A DNA stretch of 64,000 nt from Mytilinidion resinicola (lineage: Eukaryota; Ascomycota; Dothideomycetes; Mytilinidiales; Mytilinidiaceae). The translations under genes and the position numbers were made by a program. The notes beneath the pieces are model-generated. The model did not search any database. It saw nothing but the letters and a program-made list of their open reading frames with translations, and was not told the origin of the DNA. The stretch is taken from NCBI RefSeq assembly GCF_010093595.1, contig NW_022985451.1:15996-79995 (forward strand), given 5' to 3'. Shown in pieces: positions 44,162-56,462 of the stretch; position 1 is the first letter of the stretch, and each line of letters opens with the position of its first letter.

Positions 44162-47100
44162 TCACGACTTTTGATCCCTCTCCCACCTTTGTCCGTCTGC
44201 AAGCTTCCACATGGGATCATCGCCCCTCCCTGTCGAAACCCGCCTCAGAGACTCCGGCCTCTCACTCTTCGACGGGTTCGACTTGAGAGAAGGTGTACTA
44301 GACCTATCAGAAGGCGGACTTCCAGCCAAAGGCGAATCCGGATACAGGCCCTTAATCGCTGCGCTCCGGCTTTCAGTGCGCCAATTTTTGCCACTACCGG
44401 GTATCTCCATACTGGATCGATTGCTAATGGTGTACCCGCTTCCTCGCCGAGAACTAGTGCCCTCTTTTGGAGCGTCTTGGACAATGCCACGGGATGAGTT
44501 TGGGCGCGATGAGGTTGGGCGGGAGCTTCGTCGGCTGAGGGTGGGCGGGCGAGACTCGTGTTGCTTCAGTCCGTCGATTTCATCGGTAGCGGGGAAGAGG
44601 GGGGATGGTGGTGTGCCTGCTCTGGATCTTGGGGGTGTCGGGTATGCGGGCTCATCCTGGGGTGGAGGCGGAGGCGGCGGTGATGCATTGACACTCCTCG
44701 GAGAGTCGATAGAGGGCCCTTCATGTGACGGAGGTAGTTGTAGTGCGTTGACACTACTTAGAGATTCAACAGCAGACTCATCCTGGGGTGGTGGTGGTGG
44801 AGGAGGCGGACGAGCTGGTGGTGCATCACTCTTCGCAGATTTGAGTGAAGCCGACGGAGATCTTGGTGAGGCACTTCCTGCATCTGTAGCCTGCTTTTCC
44901 GAAGGCCGAGATTCGATACTCCCAGCGTCGCTGGTGCGTAGCGGCTCTAGTGTTCGACGATAATTCGATGTCACTGTGGACTTCTCACCTGAAGCTTCGC
45001 TCTGCGGCACTGGCGGTATGGGGTTTCTTGGGGGAGGTATCGTAGGAGGCGGAAAGTCGCTATTCGAAGGGGACGACGTGGTACTAAGGGCTTGGGGGAG
45101 TCCTGCCTGACGAAGTTCCTGCTCCCTTAGTGCCACTGGAAAGGCGTCGTCGTAAAGTGCAAGACCATGGCTATATACACAACCTTTGTCTTCCTTCTCT
45201 TGGTCTGTCAAGCGGAAGCTTTCGTGAATCGCTTCTCGTTGAATGACAGGAAACAGCCGAAGTAGCATCTTGGGAGGTTCTTGGAGGCCTGAAATTACGG
45301 AGCTTTCTATGGGCGGCATCGTAGCGGAGTCGAAGGTGTACGCTGGCCAGGACCCCTCGATGTCCCCTCCACTGCCTTCTGCGCTTTGATCGTCCACAGC
45401 CGGCATTTTGGCAACGATCATCTCTCTCTCGAGGCGTGCAAGCCGCCATGTCTCTGCTGCCAGTTTGACAATGCGTCTGACGGCATGTCTAATTTGCTCC
45501 TCTTCCCCTGGTGCTGTGAAGTGCTTTATTGCGTTAACGACCTCCTCGACGACGGAACCAGCCGCAGAATTGATGCGCTGCTTTGCACCACTGCTCGTGA
45601 ACGCAGCAACGAGGGTGTTTTGCCTCCAAACTGCTTCCTTCCGAGTACTTTTCCCACGAAGGTGGCTGCTCATTGAAGTGAACAGACCATCTGCCTTGTC
45701 GTAGCGGCGTCCCAAGCTGAAGAGAAAGGGCGTGAATACACGAAAGGTGATCAAATTGGAGACAGTGTGCGCAATATAGGCGGTACGCAATTGGCGACAG
45801 GCGTCAGTGTCTCCAAGGAAGGAGGGAAGTCCGGGAGGAATGGTGGCCAGAACGTCGGCAGGAGGAACGACAGGGAGGTGCGCGAAATGAGATTTGGAAA
45901 GATCCAATATTTGTTTCGAGAGTTGGCTAAATGAGTCTAGGCTGGTGAAAAACGATGATGGTCAGTAACTTTCAATCAACTGATAAGAGGATTTTACACT
46001 GTCGAAGCGATCGAACTACAATGGATTGATGGTGCTAAACGATACGGGACATGACCCCAGCAGTACCGTGGGCAGAAAATAACCGCATTCTCGAATGAAA
46101 TGTCGTCACCCTAGGAAGCTGTGTAGCTCAGCTTGTAGGATACTCCCTCAGTGATGACTTGCTCAAAACCATATCGTGCTTCTCCGATGATTTTCAAGAA
46201 CGACAAAGAAAAACTTACTAGAATGCGTCTCCCTTACTTTTGATGTCTGAGATGCCTCCATAACTCTCGGCCAGTTTTTCCAACCTTGCCTTCTCCATTT
46301 CCAGATTTGCAGCGACACTCTTGATGACATCAAGATCTTGCTCATGCGCAGCTTTCTCGTCAGTAAGCTGCTTCTGGATGTCGGTTGCCTCTTTGACACG
46401 CCCCTCTAGTTCTTGGATGAGTTTTTCGTATTCTGCTTTGTCGGCTTCGAACTTGGCTCTCTCTACATCCAGGAGTTGCTGAAGATCATGCAACTCTTTG
46501 GAGGACGTTTCCTTTTCCTCATCTAGGCGTTGCTGTAGACCCGCCAAGTCCTTCGAAGACCTCTCCCTTTCCTCGTCCACCAGTTGCTGTAGATCCGCCA
46601 AGTCCTTCGAGGACTTCTCCTTTTCCTCGTCCAAACGTTGCTGGAATCCTTCCATTTCCTTGACAGCCTGCGCCTTCTCATCATCCAAGCTCTTCTGAAG
46701 CTGGTCTATTCCCTTTGCAAGCTCCTCGTTCACGGCCTTCTCTTTTCCTGTCTGCTCTTTTTCGATGTCCAGGCTCGTCTGAAGCTCATCTTTCTCCTTT
46801 TGAAGCTGCTGCTTCTCTTCATCGAAGGTCTTCTGCAGCTCATCTTTCTCCTTTGCAAACTGCTGCTTCTCTTCATCCAAAGTCTTCTGCAGCTCGTCCC
46901 TCTCTTTCGAGAGTTCCTCGGCTTTAGCCTGCTCCTCCTCCATCTTCTTTGTTGTATCTGCATGCCTGTCGGTCCACACTTTGTCCGCATCATCTTTCTC
47001 TTGCTTGTGCTGAGCCGCTAGGGTGGTGGTCTGTTCTTCCCATTGCTTTTGGCGGGTTTCAAGTTCCTCGCCATGCGCCTTGATAAGAGTCTCACGCTCT

Positions 47101-48968
47101 GCACTCCAAGATTCCCGACCCTCTTGCTCCTTCTGTAAAGCATCTTCGAGGTCCTTCTGGATAGCAGTCAAATTGGCCTCGATTTCTTTCCTGACATTCT
47201 CGAACTCTGACTCTATCGCTTGCTTTTGGTTCTCGAAATCGGCGATCATCTCACTCTTTTGGTTCTCGAATTCGGCGACCATCTCGCTCTTTTGCTTTGA
47301 AAAGCTTTCCTCTGCCTCGACCCTTTTAGCCTCAGCCGCAAGCTCCTGCTCGTTCAGGCTTTTATCGAATTGAACTGCAAGCGCAATTTGCTCTCCTCTG
47401 CAGGGCTCATGAGGCTTCGATTTCCAGCTCTCAAACTCTTCTAGGAGACGCTTTTCCATATCCACCTTTGACGATTCCAGTGCTGCACGATCGGCTTCAA
47501 GAGCAGCCTTCGCCTTTTCGACTTCGACTTTGTTTCGTTCGTACCCAGCAATCCGATCCCTGAACTCCCTTAGATTTTCATCCTGGTTGCCAAGCTCCAG
47601 TCTATGTTTCGTTCTATCAGAGTCCCTTTCCTTCTTCTCTGCCTCGAGTTCCTTCGTCAGATGGTCGATATGGTCATCTTTGCGCTTGATGGTTTCGGCT
47701 TGCTGCATTTCTGCTCGCCGATTGAGTTCTTCGCGCAATCCGAGTTGTCCATGTGTCTCTTTGTAACGAGTCAGTAGCAAGTGAAGGTCAGGAATCGCAG
47801 ACGATATCCGAGAAAACAGATCCCCGGATTCATCCTCAATTGCTGAGTTGCCATCTGGGCCTAAGCCTTGGTAATGCTCAAAACTGTTGCTTCCTCTTGA
47901 TGCGACCGAGTCATGACGTAGCATTGGTGGCGGACTGTTCGAGAAGGGATCGAAGGGGGAACTGAAGCTTCCATAAGGGTTGTGGTAAGGAGGAGCGGAA
48001 TTCTGAGGCTGCATGGGGTAAGGTGTACCGTTAACGTAACCATTCGGTGGAGACATAGGGTGATAGTATGGCGGAGCGCTAGGAGGTGTATGTGAGAAAT
48101 ATCTCGGCTGATAATTGGAGGCTGGAGGCGTGGAATAGTGCTCCGATGGAACCCTGCTTGCAAATTGGTGTTGAAATTGAGGTTGGGAAGGTAGACGAGA
48201 TAGACCGGAGGGGCGAGCTTGGAAATCTGAAGGCCTCTCCCTTGTTGATTCGATTGACTGGCGCAGGGAGTCACGGCGCGCGACCTCAGATTGCTTGCGC
48301 TGAGGTGGTTCTCGAGTTGCACTCGGAGGTGGAGATGGTGCCCGTGGTTTTGGTTCCTCTGTCTTATCGGGTTCTTCTTCGCTCTGATCACTGGTGGATA
48401 TCTCTTCTGCTGCCACGGGGTCCTCGGGCGTTGCTACACTGTTCTCTGCGACGGAAGTTCCGGGTATCGAGACTACGACACTACTTGGAGGAACAGTAAC
48501 TTCTTTGGAGGCTTCTACAGCTGTCGGTTGCGCGTGGGTGGTCTCTTTCGGTATCGCAGACTCGTCGGCTGTCTTTGCAGGCTCTTCGGCTGTCTCTGTA
48601 GACTCGCCCACTATCTTTTTAGGCTCTTCGGCTGCCTCTATAGCCTCGTCCACTGCCTTTGTAGAGTCGTCGGCTTCTTTCGACTCTTCCGCGGGTAAAG
48701 TTGTATTTTCTTCTTGTGACACCGAGGACCCCGGCAATGATTCGGAGGGCTTTTGAATTTGTACTGGTTCTTGCTTAACAAGACTCGGTGAAGGTACAGA
48801 CGATGTTAATGTAGGGGTAGATGGCACGGAATGGGGCAAGGGAGGAATCTCTTCCGAGAGATCTGGTAGTTTCGAAGATAATGCCGGGCTAAGGGGTGGG
48901 GATGTCCATTTAGATTGCTGCGAAGGGTTTTTGGGCCCTTTGCTTTTGGCCTTTTTTGCTTTCGCCAT
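44162..48968 (-). CDS. Large coiled-coil fungal protein of unknown function
   Basis: Two exons, complement(join(44162..45941,46219..48968)), 1509 aa. Taken as ORFs these look like two genes, but the first frame runs into its stop at a perfect donor (TTCTA|GTAAGT) and the acceptor at 45942 restores frame exactly (GDAF-Y-LDSFSQLSKQILDLS); the second open frame has no ATG of its own. Order: basic start (MAKAKKAKSKGPKNPSQQSK), acidic TAEEPAKTADE-type repeats, Pro/Tyr-rich region, a long coiled coil (about 400-910) with DELQKTLDEEKQQ repeats, a compact helical region (about 915-1130, LVVPP-type loop and FTPFLFSLGRRYD), and a Pro/Ser-rich tail with polyproline runs. Resembles fungal proteins loosely named M-protein repeat proteins; role unknown, perhaps a cytoskeletal scaffold. 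Confidence 0.8.
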
Positions 48969-49683
48969 GTTTGCCAAACTTTGCTAGCCAATCTGTTGTA
49001 GATGTCGGATGCTTGGGAGGACAGAGCGATGTTTATGTCAAGTGTTTGTCCTCGAGATGGGTAGTATATATGAGAGGTGAGGCGAGTGGTGATACAATTC
49101 CGCAAAGTCACAGACACGAGCAACTGAAGGAAGAGAGTTGGTTTGCCAGAATATAGGAGGCTACAGCCCTGCGCTCAGACGACGCTTGGGATTGACCCAG
49201 ATGTCCCAATGGCATGATGCCAGAGAGTTGAAGACTGGAGCTGTGGTGCTAGACATGCATGTTGGTCATGTGTTTCAATGCCAACGGGCGGATGAATGAG
49301 GCAAAGCAGTCTGAAGAGACGAAGCCATGGTGAGAATGAGATACGCGGCTGTCGCTAATTGCCGCAGACAATGGCGACTAGCTAATGAGAGGTGACACGG
49401 AAGGACTAAAGCGGACTCGATTGCAGGTGATACGGAGGCCTTACCAAACGACAAGCAGGCGGCAACGGTCAGCGCGTGGCCGAGCAGCTAGAGCGAAGTC
49501 TATATCAGCGTAGGACGCGTGGAGTCGCTCGGTTGGTGGTCGAGGACGCGGCTCGAGCAGCCCGGGAACCGCAGCTCGTGCTGGAGGAGCCACGCATGCA
49601 GCCCCTCGCAGCACGGTCGCCAGCGCGTTGGCATGCCAAGAGCGAGCACCGTGGACGTGAAGACATCGTGAGAGAGAATCGTG

Positions 49684-49722
<39 letters not shown>

Positions 49723-50118
49723 GGGCACAGCTCAAGGCGGCTGCGTGGGATCCCGGTCTTCCTATGACGCGTATTGTGTGATAGACGTTCGAATGGTGCA
49801 TGATCCTGGACACACATCCATCTGTTGCACGACGGCCGTGACGGGTGTAGGTGAGGGTGGGGCCACGAGGTGTTGTGCTGGCACGTTGGAATCAGCGGCC
49901 AGCGGCCGCAGCTCCCAGCGGCCCGAACGCCACTACCTTTGTAAGTTCCCGACGCAATGGACGTTCGTGCCGTCCAGCGCGAGATCAGGCCTGCAACCCA
50001 CGCGCCGTCCAGCCTCACCCTCAAGCCCAGCCGTGAAGCCGCTCTTCCGCCCCACGCAGCTCGGCCGGCTCGACGATGCCCCCCGGCACGAACCCGAACC
50101 CGAATCCACGGCGGCAGC
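48969..50118. promoter_or_regulatory. Divergent promoter region with CTG repeat
   Basis: Separates the coiled-coil gene (-) and RAD17 (+). GC-rich on the RAD17 side, with open frames in several phases that lack motifs. A CTG microsatellite lies at 49687-49719. The open frame continuing upstream of the RAD17 start (to 49957) is unconserved in appearance. Confidence 0.45.
49687..49719. repeat. (CTG)11 trinucleotide repeat
   Basis: Eleven perfect CTG units. Not within any supported coding exon. Confidence 0.95.
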
Positions 50119-52779
50119 ATGCCGCGAGCGGCCAGGAGACAGCCAACCGTCCTGTCTGACGAGGATGAATCCGATGTCCCACCCTCTCCGCAACGGCCCT
50201 CCAAGAGACCTGTGACGGCGACCAGAGCTACGAAGAGCACCGCACGAAGCACACAGCCAGCCCGCACATCGTCAGCCCGTGTACCGTCGTCGTCGCTGTC
50301 GACACCAGCTACCACCCAAGAAACCTCCTCCGCAAGGCCGTTGCGGCCCTCACAACCCAAGAAGTCGCCCTCTAAGTCGCCCGCCAAACCGAGGCCTATA
50401 CACAAGCCCATATCGTCCTTTTTCAGCGCCATCCCGCAACGTCAACAGAGTGTTCCGCCTCAAAACCTGGACAAGACTGCTGCCTTGCTCGCCGAGGAAG
50501 ATGAGGACTTCATTCAGGACTCCTCGGACGAGGGGCCGTTTAGAATCTCTGATACCAAGACCGAATCGGTGACAGCTTTGGCTCTACGGAAACGCTCACG
50601 GAACACATTGGCCGATGGACTGAGTGGAGAAGGCGAAGGGATTCCGGCCGGCAGCCAGAAGTTCTTGAAAACACAGAAGGGGACTCGTGGAGCTGCCCCA
50701 TTGCCTCAGCCTCTGAGTCTTGAGGTGGTCGATCAGAGGCCGTGGACGGAGAGATACGGGCCTGTCAATCTTGACGAATTAGCGGTACACAAGCGGAAGG
50801 TGCTGGATGTCCGCAAATGGTTGCATGATGTCTTCGAAGGCAGAGAGCGTAAGAGACTTTTACTCCTGAAAGGACCTGCAGGAAGCGGCAAGACTACCAC
50901 AATGTCCCTCCTCGCCGATGACCTTGGGTTTGTCGCACACGAATGGAAAAATCCAACAAATGCTGCTTTCGGAGACGGCGGCGTTTCCATGACAGCACAG
51001 TTCGAAGACTTCATCGGTCGGACCGGAAAGTTTGGGAGCCTGCAGTTTCAGAAAACAGAGAAACCACAAGCAAAGCCAGAATCAGCTACGAAATCTGGAC
51101 GAGAAAAGGAGGTCATCCTCGTTGAAGAGTTTCCGAATACTTTCACTCCTTCATCTGCAAGTGTGCAGGCCTTTCGATCATCAATACAACAATTCTTAGC
51201 CGTGAATACCCCTTCAATGGGAGCATTCCTTGCTAGACAGAAAGATCCTCATCACTCAGTAACTCCAATGATTCTGATAATCTCTGAGACTCTTCTCTCT
51301 ACTAATACGGCTGCGGCTGATAGCTTTACTGCGCATCGTCTGCTTGGACCCGAAATCTTGAACCATACTGCCGTAACTACCATAGAGTTCAACCCAATTG
51401 CTCCGACACTTATGGCGAAGGCTTTAGACCTTGTTGTGAAGAAAGAAGCACGGAAGACGGGCAGACGGAAGACTGCTGGGCCTCAAGTAATCCAACGGCT
51501 GTCGGAGGTTGGTGATATCCGGAGTGCGGTGTCATCGCTCGAATTTCTCTGTGTCCGCGGAGACGATCAAGACGGATGGGGTGCCAAAGTCGCCTTCACA
51601 AAGCCGAAGAAGAGTGGACGAGACGCCGCACTTACAAAAATGGAGCAGGAATCGCTCGAAATAATCACTCAGCGCGAGAGCACTCTTGGTATCTTTCATG
51701 CTGTTGGCAAAGTTGTCCATAACAAGCGGGACGCACCCAATAGCACCAGCGACCTTATTCCTCAACCACCAAATTACTTTCCGGAGCTTAGGAGACCGAA
51801 GCAACCACAAGTTCACGTAGACGAGTTGATAGGTGACCTCGGGACGGATATCCAGACATTCATTGCAGCTTTGCACGAGAACTACCTGCTATCATGCGAT
51901 GGTGGCAGCCCCGAAGACACCATGGACTCCATCAACGGGTGCATCGACGCTCTCTCGGACGCAGACCTTCTCTCACCCGATCGATTCGGCTCCGGTGCGG
52001 CAGCGAGACTTACGTTTCAGGGCACAACCGCAGACAACCTACGCCAGGACGAGCTCAGTTTCCAGGTCAGTGTCCGTGGCCTACTATTTAGCCTACCATC
52101 TCCCGTGAAACGGATCACACCGCCAGCCGGAACAACAAGCAGTAAGGGGAAAGCTGGTAGCAGGACCAGTGCCTTCTCGATGTTCTACCCTACGTCACTC
52201 CGGATCTGGCGACAAAGAGAGGAGATTGAGGGAATGCTTGATATGTGGATTGGCCGAGCTCAGAGTGGTCAGCTATTCGCTCCCCTCCTTGAGGCGGCCA
52301 AGAGAAAGGACGGTAAAGCTGGCGGCGTGGAGTCCTGGAGGAGGAACGGATCGTTATCACGTACCACTGATTCCCGATCAGACCAGCCGTCGAAGACTAA
52401 GGCAGAGGAAGAGCCAAGCTTAGTACTTCTCGGGAGCGGCAGCTCGGCCAAGCATGAAATGCTGCTCGAACGTCTACCTTACATTGCGCTCGTCATGCGG
52501 AACCGGATATCGGCGACGAAATCGGGTAATTTGAGAGACGTCGAGAAAGTGACAGCGTTTCACGGCATTGGTGGCTCCAGCGAGGAAGCTCTTGATGACG
52601 ACGACAGAAACACGGATCTTGAGCAGTGGAGTACTGATCCTCCAACTGCAGAAAAGAGGAATATTCGAAGACTTGGTAAGAGTACCAGTGGGAGAAGCGA
52701 GTCTGCGATACCTGCGACAGCTGTTGAGAACGATGTTGCGAAGCTGGTGCTTAGTGATGACGATATTGAGGACGATTGA
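50119..52779 (+). CDS. RAD17: Checkpoint clamp loader subunit Rad17 (yeast Rad24)
   Basis: Intronless, 886 aa. Loads the 9-1-1 clamp at damaged DNA to start ATR signalling, in place of Rfc1 in the RFC complex. It opens MPRAARRQPTVLSDEDESDV, has a PIP-like ISSFFSA segment, then the RFC-type core: WTERYGPVNLDELAVHKRKV, Walker A GPAGSGKTTT (about residue 258), Walker B-like VILVEEFPN with E in place of the usual D-E pair, and FLCVRGDDQDGWG. A C-terminal acidic end (LVLSDDDIEDD) is typical. The ATG at 50119 is chosen over in-frame 49957 because the family starts close to the SDEDES block. Confidence 0.9.
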   Translation: MPRAARRQPTVLSDEDESDVPPSPQRPSKRPVTATRATKSTARSTQPARTSSARVPSSSLSTPATTQETSSARPLRPSQPKKSPSKSPAKPRPIHKPISSFFSAIPQRQQSVPPQNLDKTAALLAEEDEDFIQDSSDEGPFRISDTKTESVTALALRKRSRNTLADGLSGEGEGIPAGSQKFLKTQKGTRGAAPLPQPLSLEVVDQRPWTERYGPVNLDELAVHKRKVLDVRKWLHDVFEGRERKRLLLLKGPAGSGKTTTMSLLADDLGFVAHEWKNPTNAAFGDGGVSMTAQFEDFIGRTGKFGSLQFQKTEKPQAKPESATKSGREKEVILVEEFPNTFTPSSASVQAFRSSIQQFLAVNTPSMGAFLARQKDPHHSVTPMILIISETLLSTNTAAADSFTAHRLLGPEILNHTAVTTIEFNPIAPTLMAKALDLVVKKEARKTGRRKTAGPQVIQRLSEVGDIRSAVSSLEFLCVRGDDQDGWGAKVAFTKPKKSGRDAALTKMEQESLEIITQRESTLGIFHAVGKVVHNKRDAPNSTSDLIPQPPNYFPELRRPKQPQVHVDELIGDLGTDIQTFIAALHENYLLSCDGGSPEDTMDSINGCIDALSDADLLSPDRFGSGAAARLTFQGTTADNLRQDELSFQVSVRGLLFSLPSPVKRITPPAGTTSSKGKAGSRTSAFSMFYPTSLRIWRQREEIEGMLDMWIGRAQSGQLFAPLLEAAKRKDGKAGGVESWRRNGSLSRTTDSRSDQPSKTKAEEEPSLVLLGSGSSAKHEMLLERLPYIALVMRNRISATKSGNLRDVEKVTAFHGIGGSSEEALDDDDRNTDLEQWSTDPPTAEKRNIRRLGKSTSGRSESAIPATAVENDVAKLVLSDDDIEDD

Positions 52780-53712
52780 GGCGAAACAAATATTTCGGTA
52801 AATTCAAGATTATTGGTATTTGGTCATAATACTTGGGGAGAGGAACGTCGTGGCAGCGAGCTAAGAGGGTCTCTTTGCGCTAATGGCTAGCCTTCTACGA
52901 ACTACTAATTCGAAGGGGTATCCTGAATCGTTCAAGAGCTGCATTTTCAAAAGGAGTCACAGGGTCATTCGAGTTTTGTATATCACGATCATGGAGCTCT
53001 CCTTCCCAGAAAGCTAGGAGCGATGTATTGTTCGAGCTTGCAAAAGAGCTGTTCAAGTATGTGATGCCATCGAGAGCAAAAACTCGTACACTATCAAGGT
53101 AGTAATCTAAAAAGTAGATACAACATTGAAGCGCCCTAAGACCTCCAGAGTGATTTGATGAATAACTGTAAGGTTCGGCGAGGTAAAGATTGGTTCTCAG
53201 CGTGGAGAGTTTTGCCACCGTTTTCACTCAATAGAAGCACCCTCAGTGTATGTTCGCGCCCGAGCACGAATATGTGTTGAAGACCTGATTTTATTCGTGT
53301 CGACATTTTATTCTGGTTTCGGATCTTGTTTGCAGACCGTTTGATGCCTAACCCAAAATTATAACTCTAGTACTAGTTGAAACAAATTCAATTTACCTAA
53401 GCTCGACGGATTTGAGGCACTAAAATCTTCCCTGAAGAGGGTCTATATAAACCGAAACCAAGAAATGGTGTTTAAGATTTATGCCCGTCATCACCGATCC
53501 TAGGAAGTAGCTGGGATATGCAGTTAGAGTGTATATTCGAGTCGTAGTGTAAAGAAGTGGACGTCACAAATGATACGCAGCTAGACAGGAGACATTAAAA
53601 TGCTCAATTGCGCGGCCGAGTAGAAATAGGAGGGTATCAGCAACAGAAATCTAGGTACGTAATCAAAGCCGAACGCCCCAACCCAAAGTGCGCGTGAATC
53701 CAAATGCTATGA
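52780..53712. other. Convergent intergenic region
   Basis: AT-rich. A 110-codon minus-strand frame (52895-53227) has no recognisable motif and is not called. No repeat is seen. Confidence 0.5.
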
Positions 53713-56043
53713 TCAAGGGGTGTCCGGCTTGTACGCGCCACCATGTCCGCCGTTAGGGGGCGTTTCGGATGGGTGCAGCAAATCATCCACCCATTCCTCG
53801 ACGTCCTCGATCTTGTCGTGCACCCACTCCCACCACGGTTCCTCAGTAGGATTAGCGACTGGTGTACTAGGAGGGGCCGGGGGAGGCATTGTAGGCAGGG
53901 CCACAGAGGGCATTGCCGGGATCGCCGATGGTTCCTGGACGTCCGAAGTAGGAGTGGCTCCGACGACAGGAGTTTCGGGGACACCAGACGTTACGCCAAC
54001 GGCTGCTACTGTGGTAGACCTGGAGATGCTCTTTACTGGTGCGGCACTCGGAGACATGGCACTGCTTGCAGGAGACCCCACTGGATCAGCCGGTGTCTCA
54101 TTCTCAGGCGTACTAGGGTCTGAATGCAAGCCCGCAGGTTTGAGTGGTAGGCGCATAGTTCCGTTGTTTGGCTTCGGCTCAATGCCGATGGAGTCGCAGA
54201 CGATGTTGTAGAGTTCGATGTTTTCTGGACATTGGTTAGCGTGTTCCCGCAGAGTTGTTTAGAGGATTGTACTCACGGAAGGGTTCCAGACGGCTATTGG
54301 GCTTGTGCGGAAATGCTGGTCCCCTGGCAACGAAGATGGCTCTCATGAGAGGATGCTCGTGATCGTAACCGTGAAGACCTCGCGGATGGTACACGTCTCC
54401 ATTTAATTTGCCCTGCTCGACATCAAACTCGTCCTTCGTGACGATCGCCCAGCCGGTGTTGGGCACTATCCACAAGGGCGCGATACGCTCGCTCTGGGAG
54501 AAGTGGTATCGTTCTGGCATGTCCTTATCGCGGAGGTATACCTCAATGTTAGGGTTCGTCTTTGCTTTCTCTTGGAGCTGTTTATGAAGACGATCCAGAT
54601 CTTCGGGTTTCTTTGGGCGTAAGCCGTATAGAGGCCATCCATCGATATGCTCGAGCTCTTCAGGCTCTATTAGGTCTTCGAGCTGAATCAATCGCTCGAC
54701 ATCCGTTGTCGCCATTCCGTGGTCAGAAACCACGACAACGTTTACGACCTCTGTCAGATTGCGCTGTTGAAGGCCCTGGAGGATTTGCTCCAGCATATCA
54801 TCGACATTCATGATAGTCTGACGAATTTCCGTGCTGTTCGGGCCATACTGATGACCATCTGCATCTACCACGGGTACATAGGCCGCAATGAGCTGAGGCC
54901 GTGGCAGGTCTGCTTTTGCCGCAGGACTGTCTGGGCCAGGAAGGTCCAAGAATTCGAATATTCTGTCCGTCTTCCGAGATAGCACCTCAGAGCCATTATA
55001 TTTGTCCACATGGGCTGGCTGAATGTCACCGATATGAGCTTCGGACCCAGGCCACATATGTATGGCAGTCCGCACTCCTTGTTTCTCTGCAGTAAGCCAT
55101 ACTGGCTCTCCTCCCCACCAGAATGGTTGCAAACTCTTGTCTGGATCCGTGTAATAAAACTCCTTCTGGAGCTCGACGTCCCAGAATGTGTTCCCCACAA
55201 TCCCGTGAGCCTCCGGATATAGCCCTGTAACCATTGTGTAATGATTTGGGAAAGTGACGCTCGGGAAGGACGGCATCATGTACTTCGGGGAGATGCCTCC
55301 TTGTACGAACCTGGTCAAGGTAGGAGTAAGACCGCGGTATAAGAAGTCGGCCCGGAAGCCATCCAGGGAGATGAGGATCGTCGTGGGGGCGAAGCTGTGA
55401 GTGCCATTGGAAAGGAGGCTGGCATTGTATTTGACGCTGGAGCGTTTGGATGCTCTATAAGCGACGAAGAGGATTACAAGAAAAAGAACGACGATAGAGG
55501 AGTGTATAAGAACTCGTCTCCAAATACGGCTCCGACGCGCCTAGTGAATCCCATTAGCCCTGACCACATCCGAGAGGTCTATAGACTTGCCTTTTTGTTG
55601 GCGAGCACGGCCTCGAGTCGCTGCTGGTCTGATTGTGATGAATTCCTCGACGACAACTCCGAGTCTGAGCGGCCAACGCCTTCCTCCATCTCATACATGA
55701 GTTCGCTGGACTCTCCATTACGAGCTCCCTTGCGCTCTCGCCTTGCCTGCCTCTTGAGCCGCTTCCGTTCAAGCCCTCCAATCTTTACAGGGTCCCCAGT
55801 ACTCTTGCCAGAACGGAACAATGCAGGAAACTTGCCTGTTGCCCCTCCACGGCTCAGCAATGTTTCCCTCTCCTCTTCCTCGTCAAGTAACTCCCGGTCG
55901 TGCGAAGCCATCTCCGCAGAGGGTCTGCCATCATCGTGTTGGTCCTCGTCTCCTGAAAAGAAGTCGGGGTCGGGAGTGAGCCGCGCATTGTTTGGGGACT
56001 CGTCGCGCTGAGCCCGCAGCTTCGAATACTCGGAGGTAGACAT
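53713..56043 (-). CDS. NPP1: Ectonucleotide pyrophosphatase/phosphodiesterase (type II membrane)
   Basis: Three exons, complement(join(53713..54224,54277..55540,55591..56043)), 742 aa. An acidic cytosolic N-terminus (about 150 aa), one membrane anchor (VLIHSSIVVLFLVILFVAYR), then the alkaline-phosphatase-fold catalytic domain: TTILISLDGFRADFL, nucleophile Thr in PSFPSVTFPNHYTMVTGLYP, PVVDADGHQYGP, VVVVSDHGMATT and GLHGYDHEHPLMRAIFVARG, all metal-site motifs present. It should hydrolyse extracellular or vacuolar nucleotides. Thr/Pro-rich C-tail follows. Intron 1 is a GC-AG intron (AAG|GCAAGT...CTAG); intron 2 is GT-AG. Confidence 0.9.
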
Positions 56044-56462
56044 ATCAAAGTCAAGCGAAGCGGGCGATCATATTCTTGTAGGAGGGGGAGTTGATAGGTG
56101 TCCCTTCAGCTGCAGCGGACCTATCTTTGGGAACGAGTGGCAGGGGACAGGGGGTGGTGGGAGTGGTGGTAGGGCTGAAACTAGTGCAACTAGGCCAGCT
56201 CTGCAAGGGGCTCAATTTATATTTATTAATGTAGCGAGCGTGCTTTGACAACACTTCCAGCAGTCAATAAAGTAGCCTTTGAGCTGTTTCACCATCGCTC
56301 GTTAATGCTCTAATGGCCGAACTAATCCCTGGAGCAGGTGAATTGCGTATTTAAGAAGCCATCGAAGGAACGTTGCATTTCACAGCTCAGCCCAAACGAC
56401 AAGGTCTAGATCAACTGGTAAGGCTAAGTTTAAAGAAGTGAATGTTAAGGATAGTAAGATTG
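56044..56462. other. Intergenic region
   Basis: Upstream of the phosphodiesterase gene and downstream of the next minus-strand gene. Nothing recognised. Confidence 0.5.

Noticed and set aside
44162..45907. Separate 581-residue gene starting at 45907
   Set aside because: The codon at 45907 is TTG, and reading continues upstream to an acceptor that joins the upstream coiled-coil exon in phase.
46115..46190. TAGCTCAGCTTGTAGGA resembles a tRNA D-arm
   Set aside because: No B box, anticodon arm or acceptor pairing could be found; it lies inside the intron of the coiled-coil gene.
52895..53227. 110-codon minus-strand ORF between RAD17 and the phosphodiesterase gene
   Set aside because: Possible small protein, but no motif and no supporting context; left uncalled.
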